64,000 bases of DNA from Rhodobacteraceae bacterium D3-12 (GTDB lineage Bacteria; Pseudomonadota; Alphaproteobacteria; Rhodobacterales; Rhodobacteraceae): positions 620,001-684,000 of the forward strand of contig CP104793.1 of NCBI GenBank assembly GCA_025916135.1, given 5' to 3'. Below the pieces are notes generated by a model, which searched no databases, had not been told where the DNA came from, and was given only the letters and a program-made list of their open reading frames with translations. Made by a program: the position numbers and the translations under genes. Below are positions 56,677-64,000 of the stretch, in pieces (position 1 is the stretch's first letter; the number at the start of each line of letters is the position of its first letter).

Positions 56677-56723
56677 TAAGTATGCTTATTATTATTGACA
56701 ATAAGTAGTAAGTATAGCTATTA
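56677..56723 (+). promoter_or_regulatory. Promoter of the flavin hydroxylase with direct repeats
   Basis: A perfect TTGACA (56695-56700) is followed after 17 bases by CTATTA (56718-56723). TAAGTATGCTTATT (56677-56690) and TAAGTATAGCTATT (56709-56722) are direct repeats exactly 32 bases apart, three helical turns, flanking the -35 and covering the -10. Confidence 0.55.
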
Positions 56724-56753
56724 ACCGTGCAGACCAGACTGAGAGGAGCGATC

Positions 56754-58658
56754 ATGCAATATTACGTTGATGGATTTCGCGGCGGCGACCCGGATATCAA
56801 GCAAGCGGCAGAGAAGCGGCGCGAAAGCGCGCCGTGGCGCTCCTTGCCTGACACGGTGGATGTTCTGATCGCGGGATGTGGTCCGGCGGGGTTATGTCTT
56901 GCAGCGCAGATGGCGCAGTTCCCCGAGATCGAGACGATGATCGTTGAGCCCAAGCCCGGACCGATCGAGAAGGGGCAAGCAGACGGTGTGAACACACGCA
57001 CGATGGAGATGTTTCAGGCCTTCGGCTTTGGTGAGACCGTTAAGCGCGAAGCCTATTGGGTGAACCAGACGGCGTTCTGGATGCCGGACCCGAAGGCGCC
57101 CAATCATATCCGCCGCATTGGGCGGGTGCAGGATGTGCCAGAAGACAGTTCCGAGATGCCCCATACCTTGCTCAACCAAGCGCGAGTTCATGAGCTTTTC
57201 CTCAACGTGATGAAAAACGCGCCGACGCGGCTTGAGCCGGATTATGGCTGGGCTGTTCGCGATGTGGTGGTGGACCCGGAGGCGGACAGCCACCCGGTGA
57301 GCGTGACGCTTGAAAACACCGGAGTGAATGCGGGCGATACCAAGGTTGTGCGGGCCAATTATGTGGTTGGGTGTGACGGGGCGCGCTCCAACGTGCGGCG
57401 CGCAATTGGTGGCAAATTGCACGGCGATGCGGCGCATCAGGCCTGGGGGGTGATGGATGTTCTGGCGAATACCGATTTCCCTGATATCCGGCAGAAATGT
57501 CTTGTTGCCTCTGCCAGCGAGGGCAATGTTTTGATCCTGCCGCGCGAGGGGGGCTATCTGTTTCGAATGTATGTCGAGCTTGACAAGCTGAGTGCGGAGG
57601 AACGGGTTGCGAGCAAGAATTTCACCGCTCAGCATATGATTGATGCGGCGAACCGGATCATGACCCCCTATGCTCTTGATGTGAAAGAGGTTGTTTGGTG
57701 GTCGGTTTACGAGATTGGTCATCGCATGACCGACCGGTTTGACGACGTGCCCGAGGGAGAGGACCGGAACCCGCGGGTTTTTACCGCAGGCGATGCGTGT
57801 CACACCCACAGCCCCAAGGCGGGACAGGGTATGAATGTGTCCATGCAAGACACCTTTAACCTTGGATGGAAACTGGCGCATGTGTTGCAGGGGCGGGCGG
57901 ATGCATCGTTGCTGCGCAGCTATTCCAAGGAACGCTGGGCCGAAGCAAAGCGGCTGGTGGACACGGATCACGAATGGGCGCGGATCATGAGCGCACCGCC
58001 GGGTGAATCCGAGCTTGATGGATCGGATATGCCACGGTTTCAGAAGCAGTTTATCGAGAACCTAGAGTTCACCGGTGGCTTGGCCGTGTGTTACGAGCCG
58101 TCGGCTTTGACCGGCACCGGAGAGCATCAGGCGTTGGCCACCGGGCAAGAGGTTGGTCGGCGGTTTCATTCTGCGCCGGTGGTTCGGGTGGCCGATGCGA
58201 TGCAAATGCAATTGGGGCATGTGGCCGAGGCGGACGGGCGCTGGCGGATCTATGCCTTTGCCGGAAGCGAGGATGCCAAGGGTGTGCACAAGCTCGCCGA
58301 GTGGCTTGAGGCTGATGCGGCGTCGCCCGTGGTTCGATTTACCCGCGCGGGCGAGGACATTGACAGTGTGATCGATTTTCGCGCCGTCTTTCAGGCTCCT
58401 TTTGACGAGGTTGAATTGGATGGGATGCCGTCGTTGCTTAAGCCCAAGAAAGGCCCATTGGGCTTGCAGGATCACGAGAAGGTTTTCGGTCTAGATCACA
58501 AGGGGTTGGGTGACATTTACGAAATGCGCGGGATTGATCGGGGCAAAGGGTGCATGATCGTGGTGCGCCCGGATCAATATATTTCGCAGGTTCTGCCGCT
58601 TGATGCCTATGGCGCGTTGGCGACGTTCTTTGAGGGTATTCTGACGCCGGTGGGATGA
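56754..58658 (+). CDS. FAD-dependent aromatic hydroxylase (phenol 2-monooxygenase/3-hydroxybenzoate 4-monooxygenase type)
   Basis: A 634-residue group-A flavin hydroxylase. FAD loop LIAGCGPAGLCLAAQMA, DG motif VVGCDGARSNVRRAIG and GD motif FTAGDACHTHSPKAGQGMNV are clear. The C-terminal 180 residues form the thioredoxin-like dimer domain found in phenol hydroxylase and MobA. MobA turns 3-hydroxybenzoate into protocatechuate, yet the neighbours use gentisate; the regiochemistry here is therefore open (6-hydroxylation would feed gentisate). ATG 56754 lies behind GAGAGGAG. Confidence 0.87.
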   Translation: MQYYVDGFRGGDPDIKQAAEKRRESAPWRSLPDTVDVLIAGCGPAGLCLAAQMAQFPEIETMIVEPKPGPIEKGQADGVNTRTMEMFQAFGFGETVKREAYWVNQTAFWMPDPKAPNHIRRIGRVQDVPEDSSEMPHTLLNQARVHELFLNVMKNAPTRLEPDYGWAVRDVVVDPEADSHPVSVTLENTGVNAGDTKVVRANYVVGCDGARSNVRRAIGGKLHGDAAHQAWGVMDVLANTDFPDIRQKCLVASASEGNVLILPREGGYLFRMYVELDKLSAEERVASKNFTAQHMIDAANRIMTPYALDVKEVVWWSVYEIGHRMTDRFDDVPEGEDRNPRVFTAGDACHTHSPKAGQGMNVSMQDTFNLGWKLAHVLQGRADASLLRSYSKERWAEAKRLVDTDHEWARIMSAPPGESELDGSDMPRFQKQFIENLEFTGGLAVCYEPSALTGTGEHQALATGQEVGRRFHSAPVVRVADAMQMQLGHVAEADGRWRIYAFAGSEDAKGVHKLAEWLEADAASPVVRFTRAGEDIDSVIDFRAVFQAPFDEVELDGMPSLLKPKKGPLGLQDHEKVFGLDHKGLGDIYEMRGIDRGKGCMIVVRPDQYISQVLPLDAYGALATFFEGILTPVG

Positions 58659-58771
58659 GAAGGATGCGGCGGGGGTGGTCTGGTTCGGGCGCTCCTGCCC
58701 TTCCGGTCCGTCCCGGCCTGCTCCTTTCGAAGCCGATAATTTGAGCCAGGAAAGAAGGCGACAAAGAATCC

Positions 58772-58799
58772 TTGTCAGGAAATAGATATGATCTATAAC
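58772..58799 (+). promoter_or_regulatory. Promoter with internal palindrome for the crotonase-ligase operon
   Basis: TTGTCA (58772-58777) and TATAAC (58794-58799) are spaced 16 bases. The inverted repeat ATAGAT-ATG-ATCTAT (58782-58796) fills the spacer and touches the -10. It is a candidate site for the MarR protein encoded within this operon. Confidence 0.6.
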
Positions 58800-58833
58800 T
58801 ATTATTGAAATGACTTAATTGGAGGGCCGCATC

Positions 58834-59601
58834 ATGGCCAGCGATATTCTTTTGGTGGATGTGCAGGACGGGGTTGCCACCCTGACGATGAACCGCCCGG
58901 GCAAGCGCAATGCGATGTGCGACGAATTGCTGGAGGCGATTGATGCCTTCTTCTCGAACCCGCCCGAGGGGGTGAAGGCCGTGGTTTTGACCGGCACAGA
59001 AGGGCACTATTGTTCCGGGCTTGATTTGTCCGAGCATAAGAGCCGCGACGCGGAAGGCACGATGCGCCATTCGCGCGGCTGGCATGCGGTGATGGACAAG
59101 ATCCAGTATGGCGGTCTGCCGGTGGTGAGCGCCATGTTCGGGGCGGTGATAGGCGGCGGGCTGGAGATTGCCACGTCGACCCATGTGCGGATCGCCGAGC
59201 CTTCGACCATTTTTCAGCTGCCCGAGGGGCGGCGCGGAATTTATGTCGGCGGCGGTGCGAGCGTGCGGGTCGGGCGCATTCTGGGCGCGGACCGGATGGT
59301 TGAGATGATGCTGACCGGACGCAAATACGGGGCTGAGGACGGCTTTACGCTGGGGCTTGCGCACTACAGCGTGGGCGAGGGGGAAGCGTTGCCGATGGCA
59401 CAGGATCTGGCGCGCAAGATCGCCAAGAACGCGCCTTTGTCGAATTATGTAATGATCCATGCGCTGAGCCGGATCGAGGATATGGACAAGGCGGGCGGGC
59501 TGTTTACCGAGCCTATGTGCTGCGCTGACCCAGACCAGCCCGGATGCGGTTGAAGGGCTGGCGGCGTTCCTTGAAAAGCGGCCTCCGAGCTTTGGGGGTG
59601 A
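58834..59601 (+). pseudogene. Crotonase/enoyl-CoA hydratase family protein, 3' end frameshifted
   Basis: A crotonase-fold enzyme with SGLDLSEHKSRDAEG (first oxyanion segment) and FGAVIGGGLEIATSTHVRI (second). In a ligase operon it likely hydrates or cleaves an aryl-propenoyl-CoA. The literal frame ends in foreign residues at 59553. The natural C-terminus (LTQTSPDAVEGLAAFLEKRP) is in the next frame from 59525, so one base is missing near 59515-59525. In that frame no stop separates it from the MarR gene. A sixth G at 59594-59598 would create GGG GGG TGA ending at 59601. ATG 58834 follows GGAGGG. Confidence 0.8.
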
Positions 59602-59617
59602 ACCGTTGGCGGAACCG

Positions 59618-60103
59618 GTGAGCATTCAAACCCAAGTGGAAACGGTCAGCGATGCGCCGCTGCGCCAGTTCATCGGCTATCACATGAAACGGGCGATGGC
59701 GGTTTTACAGGCCGATCTGAACAAGGCGCTAAAGCCGTATGGGTTGCGGATGGTGACCTATTCGGCGCTGGCGATGATCGTAAAGAATGCAGGGTTAAGG
59801 CAGGCGCAGCTTGCCGATGCCTTGGCGATTGAACGACCCAATCTGGTGGTCATTCTGGACGAGTTGGAGACGGCCGGGCTGATTACGCGCGACAAGGTGC
59901 CGACGGATCGGCGGGCCTATGCGCTGAACCCGACGTTGAGGGGGCGGACCCTCTGTGAGGAGGCGACGGCGGCGAACCGGGCGGATGAGGCGCGGTTGCT
60001 TGGAGGATTGGACGAGGAGAAACGGGCGCAGGTGATCGAGGTGATGCGCCTGATCGAGCGGGCCGGAGGAGGACAGAAAGATGAAACGCACGACGCGGTT
60101 TGA
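59618..60103 (+). CDS. MarR family transcriptional regulator (CouR/FerR-like position)
   Basis: A MarR protein of about 161 residues with HTH around AQLADALAIERPNLVVILDE and the wing LITRDKVPTDRRAYALNP. GTG 59618 is taken; TTG 59606 is possible. It overlaps the ligase gene by 23 bases. MarR repressors beside hydroxycinnamoyl-CoA genes (for example CouR of Rhodopseudomonas) sense the CoA thioester, so the same is likely here. Confidence 0.83.
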   Translation: MSIQTQVETVSDAPLRQFIGYHMKRAMAVLQADLNKALKPYGLRMVTYSALAMIVKNAGLRQAQLADALAIERPNLVVILDELETAGLITRDKVPTDRRAYALNPTLRGRTLCEEATAANRADEARLLGGLDEEKRAQVIEVMRLIERAGGGQKDETHDAV

Positions 60104-61898
60104 GCCGCATGACACCGAACTGTTGCGCCGCGACGACGGCACGATGATTTATCGCAGCCGCAAGGCGATGAGCGACACGGTAGGGCGGACCGGGGATTGG
60201 CTCCATCGTTGGGCCAAGGACGCACCCGAGCGGGTGTTCATCGCCGAGCGCAGCGGCGCGGGTTGGCGCGAGGAGCGCTATGGTGCAGTGCTCGAGCAGG
60301 TGCGCGCGATTGCCGAGAGCCTGCTGGCACGGGGATTGAACAACGCCACGCCGATCTTGGTCATGTCGGGCAATGGGGTGGATCACGGGCTTTTGGCACT
60401 GGCGGCGCAGTATGCGGGCATTCCCACGGTGCCGGTGGCGGAGCAATATTCGCTGATCCATGGGGCGCATGGGCGCTTGCAGCACGCGATCGAGCTGGTC
60501 CGGCCCAAGATGGCCTATGTGGTGGATGCCGGGCAGTATGATGAGGCGCTGAACCTGCCGGATTTCGACGACATTGAAGTGGTTGCCTCGCGGGTTGCCG
60601 GACGAGCGGGGGTGACGCCGTTTAGCGAGCTTATGAAGGGCGATGCAAGTGTCGACGTTGACGCCGCCTTTGCCAAGGTGACGCCTGAGACGATGGTGAA
60701 GATTTTGCTGACCTCTGGCTCGACCTCGGCGCCGAAGGGGGTGATCACGACGCATAAGATGATGTGCGTGAATCAGGCGCAGATTCTTGACAGCCTGCCG
60801 CAATTGAATGACCGGGTGCAGCGCATCGTTGATTGGCTGCCTTGGAACCATGTCTTTGGCGGTTCGCATAACTTTAACATGATGCTGGCCAATGGCGGCG
60901 CGCTGTATATTGACGATGGCAAGCCGGTGAAGGGCCTGTTCGAACGGACGCTGGAAAACCTGTCGATGGTGACAGGGACGCTGAGCTTTAACGTGCCGGT
61001 TGGGTTTGGTTTGCTTATTAAAGCGCTGGAGGCGGATGCGGGCCTGAAGCAGCGGTTTTTTGAAGATCTCGATATGATCTTTTATGCTGGGGCATCGCTG
61101 CCGCAGGACATGTGGCAGGCGCTTGAAAACATGGCGCTTGAGGTGAAGGGCGAAGTGCCTTTGATGACCTCAAGCTGGGGTTTGACCGAGACGGCCCCGG
61201 CGGCGATGTTCCAACAGGAGCCAACCGATAGCGCGGGGCGGATTGGTGTGCCGATGAGCGGCATCGAGTTGAAGCTGATCCCGGATGAAGACCTACGCTG
61301 TGAAGTGCGGTTGCGCGGGCCGTCGATCATGCCGGGGTATTTCGAAAGCCCGGAAAAGACGGCGGATGCCTTTGATGAGGAAGGGTTTTTCATCACCGGC
61401 GATGCGATGAAATTCGTTGATCCGGAAAATCCGAACCGGGGCATGAAATTCGATGGCCGTATCTCGGAAGATTTCAAGCTGAACACCGGCACATGGGTGC
61501 GGGCTGCGCAACTGCGGCTTGATCTGTTGGCGCTGCTGTCGCCGATCGCGGCGGACCTTGTGGTAACGGGGGCCGATAAGGCGCAGATCGGTGTGATGAT
61601 CTTTCCCAACATGGCCGAATTGGAGCGCGAAGGCTTTGCCAGTGATGCACTTGACGGGGCGCTGAGTGACAAGCTGTTGCTGGGCGAGGTGCATCGCCGG
61701 TTGGCGGAGCGGGCGCGCGAGGTGTCGGGCTCTTCGGTGCATGTGGGGCGGGCGATGGTGTTGGCCGAGCCGCCGAACATGGGCGAGGGAGAGATGACCG
61801 CCAAGGGGAACCTGAATTATCGCAAGGTTCTGGACCGGCGCAAGGCGCTGCTGGAGCGGCTTTATTCGGACAATGACCCGGCGGTGACAGTGGTTTGA
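60081..61898 (+). CDS. fcs: Feruloyl-CoA synthase-like acyl-CoA ligase
   Basis: A 605-residue ANL-family ligase. The P-loop is LLTSGSTSAPKGV. The family blocks of feruloyl-CoA synthase are visible: IVDWLPWNHVFGGSHNFNMM, ALYIDDGKPVKGL, LDMIFYAGASLPQ, and EDFKLNTGTWVRAAQLR replacing the usual A8 motif. It should activate a hydroxycinnamate or related arylpropenoate with ATP and CoA. ATG 60081 lies behind GGAGGAGGAC. It sits between MarR and an amidohydrolase. Confidence 0.87.
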   Translation: MKRTTRFEPHDTELLRRDDGTMIYRSRKAMSDTVGRTGDWLHRWAKDAPERVFIAERSGAGWREERYGAVLEQVRAIAESLLARGLNNATPILVMSGNGVDHGLLALAAQYAGIPTVPVAEQYSLIHGAHGRLQHAIELVRPKMAYVVDAGQYDEALNLPDFDDIEVVASRVAGRAGVTPFSELMKGDASVDVDAAFAKVTPETMVKILLTSGSTSAPKGVITTHKMMCVNQAQILDSLPQLNDRVQRIVDWLPWNHVFGGSHNFNMMLANGGALYIDDGKPVKGLFERTLENLSMVTGTLSFNVPVGFGLLIKALEADAGLKQRFFEDLDMIFYAGASLPQDMWQALENMALEVKGEVPLMTSSWGLTETAPAAMFQQEPTDSAGRIGVPMSGIELKLIPDEDLRCEVRLRGPSIMPGYFESPEKTADAFDEEGFFITGDAMKFVDPENPNRGMKFDGRISEDFKLNTGTWVRAAQLRLDLLALLSPIAADLVVTGADKAQIGVMIFPNMAELEREGFASDALDGALSDKLLLGEVHRRLAERAREVSGSSVHVGRAMVLAEPPNMGEGEMTAKGNLNYRKVLDRRKALLERLYSDNDPAVTVV

Positions 61899-61996
61899 AG
61901 CTGGCGAAACGTGCTCCGGACCCGATCCGGGGCCACGCCGAACAGGACAAGAGGCCCCGGAACGAGCCCGGGGCGTGAAGCAACTGGAGACGACAG

Positions 61997-62869
61997 ATGG
62001 TAGACATTTCAAAGGTCCGCGCGATCGACATTCACACCCATGCAGAAGAACCGTGTGGGTGCCATGCAGATGACGGCTATGACGATCTGCAATCAACAAT
62101 GGCGAGCTATTTTCGTGCGCCTTGGAAGCATCCGCCGACCGTGCCGCAAACCGCGCAGCATTACCGCGAGCAAAACATCGCGGCGGTGATTTTTCCCGTC
62201 GATGCAGAGCGCGAGACGGGCTATCGCCGTTACAAGAACGAAGAGGTTGCCGAGTTGGCCGCCGAGAACGACGATGTGCTTATTCCATTTGCCAGCATTG
62301 ACCCGTGGAAAGGCAAGATGGGCGTGCGCGAGGCACGGCGCCTGATCAAGGATTTCGGCATCAAAGGGTTCAAGTTTCACCCGACGATGCAGGGCTTCTG
62401 GCCGAATGACCGTATGGCTTATCCGCTTTATGAGGCGATTGCCGAGGAGGGCGGTATTGCGCTGTTCCACACCGGGCAGACCGGGGTGGGTAGCGGTATG
62501 CCCGGCGGCAACGGGATGCGTTTGAAATACTCGAACCCCATGGTGATTGACGATGTGGCGGTGGACTTTCCCGAGATGAAAATCATCCTCGCGCACCCGT
62601 CTTTCCCTTGGCAGGAAGAGGCGCTTTCGGTGGCGCAGCACAAGCCCAATGTCTATATCGACCTCAGCGGTTGGAGCCCCAAGTATTTCCCCGATATCCT
62701 TGTGAAATACTGCAATTCCATCTTGAAGAAAAAGGTTCTGTTTGGCTCGGATTGGCCGATGATCACGCCGGAGCGTTGGTTGAGTGATTTCGAGAAAATC
62801 GGCATCAAGGATGAGCTTCGCGAGGGGATCATCAAGGGCAACGCGGCGAAGCTTTTGGGTTTTGAGTGA
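61997..62869 (+). CDS. Amidohydrolase family protein
   Basis: A 290-residue metal-dependent hydrolase of the amidohydrolase-2 type. HxH is in AIDIHTHAEEPCGC, the metal-ligand His residues in FKFHPTMQGF and ILAHPSFPWQ, and the catalytic Asp in LFGSDWPMITP. Enzymes of this type act as decarboxylases, retro-aldol/Claisen-type C-C hydrolases or lactonases in aromatic catabolism, and one is, from memory, part of a hydroxycinnamate cluster in Rhodococcus. Its stop shares a base with the next ATG (TGATG). Confidence 0.87.
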   Translation: MVDISKVRAIDIHTHAEEPCGCHADDGYDDLQSTMASYFRAPWKHPPTVPQTAQHYREQNIAAVIFPVDAERETGYRRYKNEEVAELAAENDDVLIPFASIDPWKGKMGVREARRLIKDFGIKGFKFHPTMQGFWPNDRMAYPLYEAIAEEGGIALFHTGQTGVGSGMPGGNGMRLKYSNPMVIDDVAVDFPEMKIILAHPSFPWQEEALSVAQHKPNVYIDLSGWSPKYFPDILVKYCNSILKKKVLFGSDWPMITPERWLSDFEKIGIKDELREGIIKGNAAKLLGFE

Positions 62870-64000
62870 TGAAGCCGTTCAAGGCGCCGCTCGACGACAT
62901 TCTCTTTACGCTCAACCACGTGGCGGGCGCGCATGCGCTGTCCGAGTGGGACGCGGAGTTTGCGGGCGACATCGGGGCGCATTTTGCCGCCTTTGCGGAG
63001 GGCGAGATTGCGCCGCTGGATGAGCCGGGCGATCGGCAGGGTTGTGTCTTGGACGATGGACGCGTGCGGATGCCCGACGGGTTTTGCACGCTCTACAAGG
63101 CCTATGCTGAGCAGGGGTGGCCGGGGCTGACCGCGCCGGAGGAATTCGGCGGGCAGGGCATGGGCGCGATGATGCTGGCCATCGTGTCGGAAGTGTTCAG
63201 CGGGGCGAACCATTCGTTGCAGATGGTCACCGGGCTGGTGCCCGGCGCGATCCGGGTGTTGATGCGGTTCGGCACCGAGGAGCAGAAGGCGCGCCATATT
63301 CCGGGGCTGGCCAGTGGCGAGCTTTTGGCGACCATGTGCCTAACGGAGCCGGGCGCGGGATCGGACCTGTCCAAAGTGCGGTGCCGGGCCGAGCAGAGTG
63401 GTGACGGCTGGCGGATCACCGGCGAGAAGATCTTTATCTCGGGCGGCGATCAGGACATGTCGGACGGGATTTTCCATTTGGTGCTGGCGCGGACCTCGGA
63501 CAATGGGGTTAAGGGGTTGTCTCTTTTTGCTGTGCGCGACGTGGTTGAGGGGGCGCGAAATGGCGTGAGCGTCACCCGGATCGAGGAAAAGATGGGGCTT
63601 CATGCCTCGCCCACCTGTCAATTGGCGTTTGATGCGGCCGAGGCCGAGTTGATCGGCAAGGAGGGGCAGGGTCTTTTGGCGATGTTTACCATGATGAACC
63701 ACGCGCGATCAGACGTGGCGTTGCAGGGCGTGGCCCATGCGGCGCGGGCCTATGACGTGGCGCGGGCATACGCAGAAGAGCGGGTGCAGGGGCGCAAACC
63801 CGATGGCAGCGCCGCGGTTCTGGCGGATCATGCGGATGTGGCGCGGATGCTCGACGAGATTGACATGCTGGCGCTGGGGGGACGGGCGATTGCGCATCTG
63901 GCCTTTGTCACGATGGAGCGGGGCGACGCGCCTGCGTTGGTTGAGTTCCTGACGCCGGTGGCCAAGTATTATTGCACCGAGGCCGGGATGCGGGCGGCGG
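62869..64000 (+). CDS. Acyl-CoA dehydrogenase, cut by the window end
   Basis: Starts MKPFKAPLDDILFTLNHVAG and stays open for 377 codons to the window edge. It contains the flavin/substrate block LATMCLTEPGAGSDLSKVRC, the ITGEKIFISGGDQD region and EKMGLHASPTCQLAF. The N-terminal lead is the kind seen in DmdC-like and other extended dehydrogenases of about 590 residues, so about a third is missing. In this operon it may oxidise an arylpropanoyl-CoA to the propenoyl-CoA used by the crotonase. Confidence 0.88.
   Translation, partial: MKPFKAPLDDILFTLNHVAGAHALSEWDAEFAGDIGAHFAAFAEGEIAPLDEPGDRQGCVLDDGRVRMPDGFCTLYKAYAEQGWPGLTAPEEFGGQGMGAMMLAIVSEVFSGANHSLQMVTGLVPGAIRVLMRFGTEEQKARHIPGLASGELLATMCLTEPGAGSDLSKVRCRAEQSGDGWRITGEKIFISGGDQDMSDGIFHLVLARTSDNGVKGLSLFAVRDVVEGARNGVSVTRIEEKMGLHASPTCQLAFDAAEAELIGKEGQGLLAMFTMMNHARSDVALQGVAHAARAYDVARAYAEERVQGRKPDGSAAVLADHADVARMLDEIDMLALGGRAIAHLAFVTMERGDAPALVEFLTPVAKYYCTEAGMRAA

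Overview
The window reads as a chromosomal segment of an alphaproteobacterium of the Rhodobacteraceae (Roseobacter group). This rests on the gene order murA - DUF2948 - hisD - UPF0262 - low-molecular-weight phosphatase, on TRAP transporters, on a groESL operon behind a perfect CIRCE element, on frequent 1-8 bp gene overlaps, and on high GC with AT-rich promoters. I see no transposase, integrase, phage gene or CRISPR array. This is an inference from gene content; no database search was run.

Layout. 0-8.4 kb: LysR regulator, tRNA-Gly with a duplicated 3' half, an ABC exporter, then the minus-strand housekeeping block (phosphatase, UPF0262, hisD, DUF2948, murA, a 53-residue protein) and tRNA-Thr, again followed by a decayed copy of its own 3' end. 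8.5-25.4 kb: a catabolic region. A minus-strand set (old-yellow-enzyme reductase, GST, GntR regulator) faces a plus-strand TRAP operon with three SDR dehydrogenase modules and a KstD-like flavoprotein. Next come a TetR regulator, a PotABCD-like ABC importer, an enoyl-CoA hydratase and an acyl-CoA ligase. 25.5-30.4 kb: DUF2161 protein, flavin monooxygenase, alpha/beta hydrolase, TraB/GumN protein, VOC protein. 30.5-32.7 kb: groES-groEL. 32.9-39.5 kb: small metabolic and membrane genes (GNAT, VOC, EamA, NUDIX, lipase-like, PhnM-like, GFA, rhomboid). 39.5-41.6 kb: tRNA-Leu, an AroE-like gene and an isochorismate synthase gene. 41.7-46.9 kb: LysR plus a nitrate/taurine-type ABC importer and a flavoprotein. 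47-49.2 kb: fused anthranilate synthase. 49.5-54.2 kb: MarR plus an RND efflux pair. 54.2-64 kb: an aromatic-acid catabolic cluster (MarR, gentisate dioxygenase, fumarylpyruvate hydrolase, large flavin hydroxylase, crotonase, MarR, feruloyl-CoA synthase-like ligase, amidohydrolase, acyl-CoA dehydrogenase running off the end).

How the genes work together. The last 10 kb looks like CoA-dependent hydroxycinnamate side-chain degradation joined to the gentisate ring-cleavage route. Four regulated promoters have a palindrome lying in the -35/-10 spacer or on the -10 box, the arrangement expected for local MarR/GntR-type repressors.

The strongest anomaly is a set of at least eight genes (hisD, dctM, a TetR gene, a VOC gene, a phnM-like gene, an aroE-like gene, an ABC ATPase, a crotonase) that each become full length if one base is restored, usually in a short G or C run. 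Two of them break inside the same 18-base string. Either this assembly under-counts homopolymers, or the strain carries an unusual load of run-length mutations. Reads would decide.
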